Assembly: GCA_029204045.2 (NCBI GenBank)
Contig: CM055063.1
Span: 31,606,810 to 31,670,809, forward strand
Direction of reading: 5' to 3'
Origin: Tillandsia leiboldiana
Taxonomy: Eukaryota > Streptophyta > Magnoliopsida > Poales > Bromeliaceae
DNA length: 64,000 nucleotides
How positions within the stretch are numbered: position 1 is the stretch's first letter; each line of letters opens with the position of its first letter. The translations under genes were made by a program, and so were the position numbers. The notes under the pieces were generated by a model, which was not told the origin of the DNA, ran no database searches, and saw only the letters and a program-made list of their open reading frames with translations. Shown here piece after piece: positions 9,168-19,088 of the stretch.

Positions 9168-11880
9168 TGTCACGTCCCGGGAGTGGTTTAAAACAGTGCC
9201 TACCCGACACTTAGTTTGAAAACAGTTTTGCAAACGTTTTATCTTTTAAAAAGATCTCCACATTCCACATACAACCATCACAAGATGAAATGAAGTTCTA
9301 AAAGTCTATTATCCCAAGATATTCACGGTGTTCATATGTTCCTACATCCATGTCATAACACATCCACATCACAATATGTCCAAGTATCATGCACCAATCT
9401 CTACTAAATGTAACGATCAAAAGAGGAGTAAAAGTGTCACCGGAATGATAAAATGTGAGTCACTCTAGCATCGATGCCTCTCCTCCGTCCCCGCCTGAGC
9501 CTGTCACATGGTGGGAGTCAGTGACCAAAAATATAGGATGGAAAACCGATATAATAATAATTATATGCAAATGATATGTACAATAAAGTAAACAGGACAT
9601 CAAACTGTAACCCGGAATATCTGAACCATTCGTACCACCCCCTTAGTCCGTAGACCTAAGGAAACATCAAACCTGCTCCATTCTTTGGTGCCCCTTTAAC
9701 CCTCGCTGCTATGCCACAGAGGGCCCATACGAAGTCACCACGTAGAGATCACGGGTCCTTAGACCACTTCCCAGGAAAAGTACATCCTTGCAGTGGCCAA
9801 ACCGCTGGTGCACGTGACTGCGGCATGAGCTTCTCGATCCTTTAGTTGCGTACAACTTTGCGATGCCTTTCACAATCCCATACTTGTGGAATAAGATGCA
9901 GTACCTCTCACGATCCCATACTCATGGAATAAGTCACGGTTCACCTCTTGATCCCATACTCGTGAAATAAACCGATAAGTTAAGTATCCGTCCTTGTCCC
10001 TCACGTATGTATCATTTCGTTACAATAACCGTGACGATGTCCTTCCTGTCATCTTAAAATAGCAATACCAAAAACGACAACAAAAGGGAAAGAAGGGTTG
10101 AACACCAACGTTCAACCACACCCTCAACCTTGGTTTAGTTACCCACCTCGATTGGCGAAGAAAAAATGATGTTCCAAAAATCCCTCAAAATCTTCTCAAC
10201 CTTGACCGGATGAAAGCTACATCAAAACCAATATTAAAAACACAATCGGACAATAATTTCGTAAATCGTATGTCAACTCGGGCTTCCGACGGCGAAAACG
10301 ACAAGAACATCGCAACCGGGAATCAATTCCGTCAACGAAAACTCAAGCACACATCAAAATTGTAAATCGTGGTTCACATCGAAAATCTGATGACCAAAAA
10401 TCCAACCAAACCCAACAACGGCGGAGGCCAAACAACCCCAAAAATTCGAAAACGAAGCGAAATGGGCCGAAACCCAATTGGAGAAGGCTGCTGGGCTCTT
10501 GGGCTAGGCTTGAGTGCACGGACCCAGTCGTGGACCGGGTCCACGCCATGTGACAGTTGGCTGATGCGCAGGCCGCACGCCAGCTCGTGGACCACGCTAT
10601 GCTGGGCCGTGCTCGGCCGCGTGTGGAGAGCTGGGCGCAGGCCGGGCCGGTGCAGGGAGGCGGCGCGAGCCGGGCTCACACCTGGAAGAGGCGGCCACGA
10701 GCGCCAGGTGCATGCCGAGCGCGTTGACCGCACTCGCTGGGCCGGGTCGTGCAGGGCTTGGACGCACTGGGTTCACCCGTGAGGCACCGGTCGCGTGGAC
10801 TGGGCGCACGTTGGGCGCCTGGACCGCGCGGCCGTGCCGAGCTGGGCTGCATAGTAACGAGTTTTTGTTTCTTTTTTTTTTTTTCCTCTTTGCCTTCCTC
10901 GATTCCGATGGTGACCCCACAATAGCGGCAACTGCGGCGGCGACCTTGCGAACATGGTAATGGCAGCGACGGCCTCCCGTTTAACACAACGGCGGCGGCG
11001 ACCTCCCGTTTAACCCTACGACAGCGGCGGCCTCCCGTTACATCCGACGACGGCGGCGGCCTCCCATCAAATCTGACGGTGGCGGCAGCCTCTCGTCTAA
11101 ACCTACGGTGACGGCAGCAGCTTCGCTAAAATCCCATGCTCCGACGGAAATCCCAAGAAACCCCAAACGAAAGTACGAAAAATCTCATGAAAAACAAGGA
11201 TAATACTGAAAAGTCAAGAACCAACCTCTTTGTCGACGGGGATGATGGTACGATGCTCGACTCCGATCTCCGTTCTCCGGTTTCCCGTGATGTTGGCGCT
11301 CCCTCCTTTGACCTCTAATGAGGATGACGATTCCGAATCTGATCTTCGACGCACCCCTCGAGGAAGAAAGTGAAGTTCTCTTTTGCAAACAAAAATAAAA
11401 AAAATGAGGGTTTTCTTGTTTCACTCCCTTTAACATGTAAAGTAAAACCGATCCCCGGTTTTCACTATTTATAAGAGATTTTGAAGCAATAATAACCGCT
11501 CTTATCTTTTTATAACAAATCTTATCTTTTTGTAGCCAATTCCATATTTTGTAACAATTTTATCTTTTGATTTAACCGTTTTCTTCTCGATTTGCGTACC
11601 AAATCTATCGGAGATCTCATCATACATTGGTACGGATATTAAAGCACCAAAAGCCAATAATGGGTATTAAGAAATTCAGAAATTCTTTTACACCCATTAT
11701 TTAGAAAAATCGCACCAGAAGCTCCGATTATCAGATTTTTGAGCCATTTGCACCATCGTTCTCCGTTTAACGAGCCCTACAATATAAAAACAAAATCCAA
11801 GGAGATAGATTCTCCAAGAAAACGAGAAAAATATAACGCACACCAAAAGTGATACCGAGGAAAAAACCATGGACATTACA
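9168..11880 (-). mobile_element. 3' LTR of chromovirus H
   Basis: The 2713-bp LTR begins TGTAATGTCC at 11880 and ends CCCGGGACGTGACA at 9168 on the minus strand. It lies directly after the integrase tail and purine tract of H. A TATAAATA box is at 11466-11473. The first part resembles solo LTR D, including a block near 9450-9530 that matches 32960-33060. The segment 10500-10860 is GC-rich and 10915-11130 is a run of imperfect GGCGG-rich repeats. No gene is visible in it. Confidence 0.8.
11466..11473 (-). promoter_or_regulatory. TATA box of LTR H
   Basis: TATAAATA on the minus strand lies about 410 bp into the LTR. No CCAAT-CACGTG modules precede it, unlike LTRs J, I, C and A. Confidence 0.55.
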
Positions 11881-11896
11881 TCACTCCCTCATTTAA
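11881..11896 (-). other. Polypurine tract of H
   Basis: The purine-rich AAATGAGGGAGTGA directly precedes the LTR start TGTAATG on the minus strand and would prime plus-strand DNA synthesis. Confidence 0.65.
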
Positions 11897-11916
11897 AGAA
11901 GTTTCGTCCCCGAAAC

Positions 11917-12339
11917 TTAACTCGTGTTCATTGCAAATAAGTCCGGATAACGTTCCTTCATTATTGTCTCAAGTTTCCAAGTGGCTTCTCTTTCTTCATG
12001 GTTACTCCACTGAACTTTCACATATGGTATTGACCTCTTACGCAACTTCTTTTCCTCTTGAGCCAAAATTCGAACTGGTGTTTCTTCAAAACTCAAATCC
12101 TCCTATAATTCCACTGAAGAAACATCGATCACATGCGAAGGGTTGCACAAATACTTTCGAAGTATCGATACATGAAACACATCATGTACCCCCTCTAGAC
12201 TAGGTGGCAGGGCCAAACAGTAAGCTACCGGACCAATCCTCTCTAGAATCTCGAACGGTCCCACGAATCTCGGACTCAGTTTGGCCCGCAAACCGAACCG
12301 TCGGATACTCCGGGACGGTGATACCTTGAGCAAAACGTG
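11917..12339 (-). pseudogene. Integrase C-terminus with chromodomain (H pol, 3' piece)
   Basis: The minus-strand frame gives the GPFEILERIG and DVFHVSILRKY blocks of the gypsy integrase C-terminal domain. After one in-frame TAG just past VSSVEL it continues as a chromodomain-like tail (VRILAQEEKKLRKRSIPYVK, then VQWSNHEEREATWK) and ends YPDLF a few residues before a stop at 11917-11919. This tail is typical of Tekay/Del chromoviruses, where it guides integration to heterochromatin. The gene is cut at 12339 by solo LTR A and resumes at 15962 in the same direction. Confidence 0.8.
12335..12339. repeat. TSD ACGTG, left of solo LTR A
   Basis: ACGTG precedes the LTR start at 12340 and is repeated at 15957-15961 after the LTR end, where the integrase reading resumes. 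Confidence 0.9.
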
Positions 12340-12751
12340 TGTGATGACCCGGATCTCCCCAGAGCTTTTACAGTGTGATCAGCGACTTCTGGAGGCTTAT
12401 TTGGTGTGATGGAGGTGCATGTGCGCAAATCGGACCTCAGGATTGGACCCAGCGCGAAATTTGGATTAAGATTACCTGTCCGGATGCCTTTGACAAATTT
12501 TAGAAGTAGAATTTGGCAAAACGGATATCGGATTTGGATTCAGCGCGCGAAAACCATGGAAATGAACTATTTACTTGTATTTTTCGGAGCCTAGATGCCA
12601 AAACACGAATTTCGAGGCAAGATGTTACTATTTCGGCAGCTGGGGCAGCGCCGGCGGCGACGGGCAGGCGGCGGAGAGGGCGCGGGCAGCAGCGCAGGCG
12701 GCCAGTCCACGGGACCTGGCGTGCACCGGGACCAGCGGGCGTTCGGCGGGA

Positions 12752-12772
12752 CACGTGGCGCGCATTGATTGG
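12752..12772 (+). promoter_or_regulatory. ERSE-I-like module, LTR A
   Basis: CACGTG (12752-12757), ten bases, then ATTGG (12768-12772). This is the reverse-complement orientation expected for a plus-strand LTR. A copy at 12831 reads CACGTG-N10-ATTAG, and one near 12915 reads CACACT-N10-ATTGG. Confidence 0.7.
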
Positions 12773-13028
12773 TTGGTCAACGCACGCGAGACAGCGCGCC
12801 GGGCGCGGCGCACGGTGGACCCGCCAGGCCACGTGTCACTCGCCCATTAGCGGGCGCAGCCACCCGGCTGGCCCGGCGCGGACCGCGGCACGTGCACCAC
12901 GTCGTGGACTGCGTCGCCACACTACGCGCCGCGATTGGCGGGCGCGCATGCGCTGGGCGCACGGGGCGCGGAGCGGCGACGTGGCGCGCTGTGGTGGATT
13001 CGGGTGCGCACAGTGCTTGGGCTGGGCC

Positions 13029-13061
13029 GGATTCGGGCGCTCGATTCTTGCGCCCGAATCC
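13029..13061 (+). repeat. 12-bp perfect inverted repeat upstream of TATA, LTR A
   Basis: GGATTCGGGCGC (13029-13040) and GCGCCCGAATCC (13050-13061) pair perfectly around 9 bases, 27 bp before TATAAATA. Palindromes based on the same TTCGGGCGCCCGAA core precede TATA in LTRs C (36920-36935), J (near 7860) and I (30246-30257). Confidence 0.85.
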
Positions 13062-13087
13062 GAGGCCCCCTTTTGGTGAACTTGGGC

Positions 13088-13095
13088 TATAAATA
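13088..13095 (+). promoter_or_regulatory. TATA box of LTR A
   Basis: TATAAATA flanked by GGGC and GCCC arms. The same sequence occurs in LTRs I and C at the equivalent place. Confidence 0.7.
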
Positions 13096-14679
13096 GCCCA
13101 TTTGGGCTTCATTCTTGAGCTTTTCCCTTGTGATTTCTTAGCCCATTTTCGACAGCGAGGTTCCTCTACGAGTCTTCTTCGACTTTTGGGATCCCGGGAA
13201 TTTTTGGAGGCCGCAGCATCGGCGTTTTCTGCGACGCGGCGCACTTCAACGCTCCTTCATTTGTGGCTTCTACCATCGCATTTCAGTCCGCGAGGCCCCC
13301 TTGATCACTCTGATGGAGTTTTGGGCCGATTTTTGTGGCAGCGCATTCACGAGAGGTACGCCTTCGATTTCCGTGTTGATCACTTTGCTCCGTTTCAAGT
13401 TTTTGGTGGTGTTCTCGAGGTACCTTTTGACCCCTTGTACTGCTGCGATGTTTAGGATAGCGGTGGAGTATTGTTAGGATTTCTCGGCCTATGGGCATCG
13501 GAACGGGACGTTTGAGGACTCGATCGGCATCTACGCTTCGAGAGGAACGCGACCGTATTTTTATCGAAATTTTCAGACGACTCTTCGAAGGTGATATTTA
13601 AGCTTCTTCGTGACTGATTTCCTCATATTTGCGAGTTGTGGATTGATTGGCTTACCGCGATGTTCTATTTGTATCTTGGCCTACAGGTGTCGGAACGAGG
13701 AGTATAAATACTCGATTTGCATCTATTCGTCGCGAGAATCACAGCCGTGATTTTTCTGGATTTTTCAGAGGACTGAGCGTAGGTGAAAAATTTGCTTTTC
13801 TGTGCTGGTTTGTAAAAACAACAAGTGCTATTTTTGGGGTGTTGATTGATGGTTGGCTGTGATGTTGGTTGGAGCAGAGGCATGTGCGACCGAGTACCGA
13901 CGGTGCGGTTTCGGCGGATTTTGATAGCGTGTGGCTGCGCACTTCACCGACTTCGGATTTGTCTGCGGAAAGCGATTCAGGTGGGTTGCTTCGTCTCCAT
14001 AACCGGTGGACGGTTCTCTAATTCTATTTATTAGAATGCGTACATGTTTAGTGTACCCATGTATAGTTGAGAGGTAAGCTTAGTAAAGGTATTGTATGAG
14101 AAATTGCAGGATAATATTCATGTTTATGATTGATGAAAGCTTACCTAAGGGAACTATTACACTATGTGATTGATAGCATGCATGATTTAATGTACAACCT
14201 AAAAGATTGAGATGTAAGCATAAGAAATGATCTAGTTCATATGGATTGAGGCTTACATGATTTGTTGTACATGTTGGGTACCTTCGAGATCTTATATATA
14301 TATATATTGAAATGGTTGTATTCACCTTATGCTAGTCGAGAGCATGTTGAGGGAGATGAGGGTTATTTTGATGGATTTTGTGATCATGTCTGTTAATGTT
14401 CCCTATGTTAGGATTCAGTTTATTTAAATGCTATTATTGGAATTTGACCTAGCACCCCGTCATATGTTGCATGTTTGAACCAGACTAGTAGAGAACCCAA
14501 ACTTGGGCTAGTTATTTATGCTTTAAACACTCCCACATTTATTCTTTCTACCTGGACATAGAGTTTCCTTGCCCGGGTAGTGGGCCGAGTGGTCGGGTTA
14601 TTGTGGGACATAGTTTGCACTCGTGCCTGGGGGCTGAGTGGAGTCTGGTAGCTGAGTTTTGACCAGTGCTAGTGTTGTC

Positions 14680-14835
14680 GGGAATCGTTTGGGTAGACGG
14701 TGGTCCCGGGTCGTTGAGTGTTGTCCGACCAGTTTTGTTAGCCCAGAGTTGTGGGTGGAGTACCTCCAACCTGTGTGTTTTGCGTGGCAAGTTGGGTGTT
14801 TCGTTTTGGGAGCCGTTTGGGGTTGACTGTGGTCC
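14680..14835 (+). repeat. Nested GGGA...TCCC hairpins, LTR A
   Basis: The copies at 14680-14707 and 14808-14835 follow the pattern GGGA-x-YCGTTT, short loop, RACGG-TGG-TCCC. The same element occurs in F (57786-57814, 58299-58325) and B (39932-40081). Confidence 0.65.
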
Positions 14836-15956
14836 CGGCTGTGGAGTATCTCCAGCCAGTGAGTTTAGTGCCACGAGTTGGTTGAGTTCGCTTGTGTCTC
14901 GAGTTTTGTGAGAGCGTATTAGCTGGGTCGTTGAGAGTGTTCCGACCGTCGTGCGAGGTATTTGAGGATCTTGAGTCATTCCGTTCTGAGAGTGAGCGTG
15001 GATTTTGATTATAGCCTGCAAGAGCCACATTGAGCTCGACAGAGATGTGTGGATACATGTTCTCGGTGGGGTCGCGCCCCTCGAGTGCCACGTCCGGAGT
15101 GGATCTGTTACTTTAGTATCGCGACTTGTCGACGTCGTCCGCGTGGGACGCCCTACGTAAGTCTCGTCCTCTTGTGGATGTGTGGCAGTAGGTAGGCGCA
15201 GGCTTGACTGGACCCTATGAGGCAGTCAGTTCGATTGGGTTGATTGAGCACCTCGTGTGCGAGTGGTTGCATCTCTCTTCATCTGTATCACCTATTGAGC
15301 ATTTAGATAAAGGCATGATAGCTGTAGAGTATCTCCAATTTTTCTTGTTCAGTTTTACTGCATTGTTATCTTATGACTCTAGTAGACTTAGTGGGCAGAC
15401 CGTCGGGCCTGGTGGCGGTACCCATTAAGAACTACATGTTGGTGTAGTTCTCACGCCCTTTTTCTGTTTTCTTTGTTTTGCAGAGTCATTTGCGGGTGTT
15501 GCTGATTCTGCTGTTGCTACTCGAGGCGAGGGAGTCGCGAGCTAGATCCCTACCTGTCTTTGGAGAGTAGCTGCACCCCCACATTGGAGATTTGTAGTAC
15601 AGTTAGTAGATTAGTTTTATTTTCACTTTTGAGAGACTATTGTATTATGAGGATCTGACTTGTAATGAGAGCCTGTACACTGATGTATTATTTCAGTTTA
15701 CCTTCCTGTTTAGTTATGGTTTATTGTATCAGAGGATTTTGTATATGATCATATTTGGGAGATGGATATTGTATCATTATTTCCAGTTGTACAGTGGTTG
15801 GATTTTAGTTTTAAAGCAGTTTTAGTATAGTTCTGATATCTATTTAGCTGTAGTACCTTTTCTTGCAGGTTGGACGCTTCGCCTATGTGGAGTTTTTGTA
15901 TAGTCGGCGGATCTGTTGGCGAGCCCGGGTAGCAGTTTCGACCCCGGGGCGTGACA

Positions 15957-15961
15957 ACGTG
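15957..15961. repeat. TSD ACGTG, right of solo LTR A
   Basis: Second copy of the ACGTG duplication. Confidence 0.9.
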
Positions 15962-16347
15962 TTCCCCGACTTGGAACTCCAAGTCCCGTCGTCTTCAGTC
16001 CGCATAACTCTTTTGCCGGCTCTGCGCGGTTAGCAGCCGCTGCCTAATCAACCAAACCTTTGCTTCCGTTTCCTCCACCAAGTCCGGTCCAAGATGCTTC
16101 CTCTCTTCCAAGTCGTCCTAACTCAACGGCGAACGACACCAGCGCCCGTACAAAGCCTCATAAGGTGCCATCTAAATTCTTGCCTGAAAGCTGTTGTTGT
16201 ATGCAAGTTCTACCAAAGGAAAAAAGTGGTACCATCCCCTCTAAAATTCAATACACAAGCCTAGAGCATATCCTCTAAAATCTGAATCACTCGCTTCGAC
16301 TGTCCATCACTTTGGGGATAAAATGCTGTACTAAAACTGAGCTTTGT
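15962..16347 (-). pseudogene. Integrase core and linker (H pol, middle piece)
   Basis: The minus-strand frame continues the integrase from LTR I to LTR A: FSTAFYPQSDGQSK, RVIQILEDML, LAYNNSFQA, MAPYEALYGRWCRSPLS, LEERKHLGPDLVEETEAK. In-frame TAG stops follow LEDML, QARI and SPLS. The position of the third catalytic residue (QSER in active relatives) reads QSKR, so glutamate is replaced by lysine (codon at 16294-16296). The enzyme is dead by substitution, by stops and by three insertions. Confidence 0.8.
16343..16347. repeat. TSD TTTGT, left of solo LTR I
   Basis: TTTGT at 16343-16347 matches 31017-31021. The integrase reading runs from one to the other when the insertion is ignored. Confidence 0.88.
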
Positions 16348-17009
16348 TGTCACGCCCCGGGGTCGGAACTGCGACCCGGGCTCGTCAACAGATCCGCCAT
16401 CTGTACGAAAATCTCCGCACAGACGATGCGTCTAACCTACAAATCAGATCTATAGCTAATCATGTATCAGAGCTGTAAAAATAAAATAAGTAGCTACAGA
16501 ATCCCAACACTGAACAGTTGAAATAATACATCCAAAATAGTGGTCATCTCTCAGAAAAAAATATAATACATGTTACATCAAACCTCTCAAACTGTTCAGT
16601 ATACAAATAAATCTCTCACACAGGGTACATCTACCTCTGACTCTCAAAATAAAACTGGTAAGGAGCTACTCGGCCACGCCCTTACCTCGATCTGCTGCTT
16701 CCGCCCGAACCGGTGCTGGAACAGCTACCTCAGGAAAACCTGTCACCACAGCGGGTGTGAGAACTACTACAGAAGGTAGTTCTCAGTGGGTACCGTCACC
16801 AACATCCACGATATGCCCACTAAGTCTACTGGAGGCAAGACAATAGGTATACAGATAGATAATATGAAAACTAAAATGAAACTACAACTAATATGCCTCA
16901 AGTATCATGCTCAAAGGAAAAACTCAACTAAGAACATGTAATGCATCCACTCGCTCACGAGGTGCTCACTTTCAATCCAATCTCTCTGACTGCCAAATAT
17001 GGCCCAGTC
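16348..17009 (-). mobile_element. Solo LTR I (gypsy), U5-end part
   Basis: This is the 3' end of a minus-strand LTR that starts at 31016 and is interrupted by the Copia element. The terminus TGTCACGCCCCGGGG at 16348 is the reverse complement of the family end. Together with 28685-31016 the LTR is about 2994 bp and is flanked by TSD TTTGT, so it is a solo LTR. The part 16896-17009 is repeated with ~12% divergence just right of the Copia element. Confidence 0.85.
17005..17009. repeat. TSD CAGTC, left of Copia element
   Basis: CAGTC directly precedes the LTR start at 17010 and recurs at 28680-28684. Confidence 0.92.
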
Positions 17010-18356
17010 TGTTGGGTTATATGTAATACGGATCTAAATAGGGGAAAAAACACCTAGAGGGGGGTGAATAGGTGTAAACGCATAAACACTCAAAAAATCA
17101 TTGCGATAAAAACCCAATGCGGAAATAAAAATAATACGCAAGATTTTTACGTGGAAAACTCCATCACCGGAGTAAAAAACCACGGGACCGATAACACGGC
17201 AGAATTCCACTAGAATTAAAACACGTACAAGGTGATTTACCGTACACACTTACGACTCAACCTTTTCCATACGCTCCTAGAGGATCTTCTCCGCTCGCTC
17301 CGCGACGCTTCTCGAATCCACGATCTGCGCCCAACGCCGAATCCACGGCGTCCAACGTCGAATCCACGACGTCCGACCGAATCCACGGTCTTCACCCAAT
17401 AGCACCCTTCGAATCCACGAACGTGCCTCGCTCCGAATCCACGAGAGCGGTTGAACCTTGAATCCACAAGGACACGCGAATCCACACGCCGATTTTTGGG
17501 GTAAATCGTTGTTTTGGGTGGTGATGATCCGCCGAATACTTAGATCAAAGATAGATCGGAAATACCATCTAAGTATTCATTAGTTTGATTCAACTCAAGA
17601 TGTGAGTATGAAAACCTAGAATCAAACTAATCAATATAGATGAAGAAACATAGAGTATTCTCTAATGATTTCCTTTCTTCTCTATATGTGTGGATCTATA
17701 GCCGTATAAAATGATATATGAAAATGACGGCTATTGACTATGTGGATTAGCCCTAGAAAAAGAATCATAGGGTATATTTATAGGTTAGAAACCCTAGGAA
17801 GGAGATAAGAATCAAAAACCTAACATTTCTGGAAATTTTACGGACGGCGATCCGGATCGGACTAGCTGTGATCCGGATCGTCGTAACGAGTCAGCCAGTT
17901 CCAGAAAAACGAAGGTTCAGGATCCGGATCGAAGTGCTTGATCCGGATCGTTCATACAGTTCACCAAACATCAACGTTCGGGATCCGGATTGCGAAGCCT
18001 GATCCGGATCGTTCAAGGAAGATGGTAAACTAAGTGTTCGGGATCCGGATCAAGAGGCTACGATCCGGATTGAACTGGTGTATGAACGAACCACCTTCGG
18101 GATCCGGATCGAACAACCTGATCCGGATCCTGAACATGTCCCAAGTCCAGTTTTTGATTTTTATGCAATGAAAGATTCTTCCAAGTGTTTCTACACTACA
18201 AGAAGTATTCGGATCACACAAAATCTTTAGTTAAACATACCTGATCCTTTTGAATTCTTCTTTCTTGAGATTGAGTTAAATGATCCAACTTTCTTCACCT
18301 TCAATCTTCAAGACTTGAGACTTTCACGAAACTACGCCAACTCAAATTCCGTAACA
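17010..18356 (-). repeat. 3' LTR of Copia element
   Basis: In element sense it starts TGTTACGG (18356) and ends CCCAACA (17010). It holds ten copies of GATCCGGATC or one-base variants (17849-18129) followed by TATAAATATA (17773-17782). The U5 side carries a run of CGAATCCACG-like units (17310-17490) that yields spurious short ORFs. Confidence 0.93.
17849..18129. repeat. GATCCGGATC palindrome array, 3' LTR
   Basis: Ten perfect or near-perfect 10-bp palindromes occur in five close pairs, with longer gaps of ~40-50 bp between pairs. Most members are preceded by TTCGG. The 5' LTR copy is at 28172-28452, and a six-copy version lies inside the element at 21091-21240. Confidence 0.9.
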
Positions 18357-18368
18357 ATCTCCCCCTTT
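18357..18368 (-). other. Polypurine tract of Copia element
   Basis: AAAGGGGGAGAT on the minus strand directly precedes the 3' LTR start TGTTACGG. Confidence 0.85.
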
Positions 18369-19088
18369 GGCGGTTTCGTGACAAAACACAGATCCACTAA
18401 AGAAAATTCAAAAAGATATTTTTGTTGCTATCACCATACAACAAAAATTTACAATGGAGATCCAAAAATTTAAAAACATGAGATAAACTCCTAAAACAGA
18501 CTCTAGACTTAGACATCTGTACTTTCTGCACAAAGAAATCATTCTTGACAAAAAGAGATCGTTAGATACCTCAAGAATATTTAGCATACAAAACCTAGTA
18601 CAGAGATAGAGTTTATCTAATCATCATGACATTTGAGAATTCAGATATGTAAGAGAATCATAGTCAAAAACCAACATATCTTCTATGCATTCAAAAACCA
18701 AATGTCAAAATGTTAGTCCAACATCAACTTGTTAGTTATATTACATGCCCAAATAGTTAGTCGAATAGTTAGTCGAGACATGCAAACAATCACAGGATAA
18801 AAAACAAAAGTTGAAGTTTTGAGATCATACTTACCTTGATATTTCATCATTCATTGTAGAGATCATACTTACCTTGATATTTCATCATTCATACCATCAT
18901 TCATTGTTCAAAGTTCTCTCTAACTCTCTCCCCCTTTTTGTCACAAAACAAAGCCAAAGATTACAGAAGTGGAGAGAATGGTTAACAGTTTAAGTTAGAG
19001 AACTAAAAACTCAAATTAAAACTTAAAAACCTGCACAACAGAAGGATTTAAGCATATGCATAATAAACAGAAATTAGAAGGATACGGA
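18369..19088. other. Noncoding Copia region between extra ORF and 3' LTR
   Basis: AT-rich sequence without a credible ORF. A ~38-bp block around ATACTTACCTTGATATTTC is duplicated at about 18826-18900. It would form the 3' untranslated part of a transcript of the extra ORF. Confidence 0.6.

Larger units (their letters stand above)
12340..15956 (+). mobile_element. Solo LTR A (gypsy), in integrase gene of H
   Basis: The 3617-bp plus-strand LTR starts TGTGATGACCCGG and ends GGGGCGTGACA. It is bounded by TSD ACGTG and has no internal region, so it is a solo LTR left by LTR-LTR recombination. U3 holds a distal box (12533-12547), an exact G-box/CCAAT module (12752-12772), degenerate ones near 12830 and 12920, an inverted repeat (13029-13061) and TATAAATA (13088-13095). 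R/U5 has nested GGGA/TCCC hairpins (14680-14707, 14808-14835) and the terminal double hairpin. No genes are seen. Confidence 0.92.

Noticed and set aside
8844..9233. 129-codon minus-strand ORF with hydrophobic stretches
   Set aside because: It crosses the ends of two different LTRs (8877 and 9168), so it is a chance frame.
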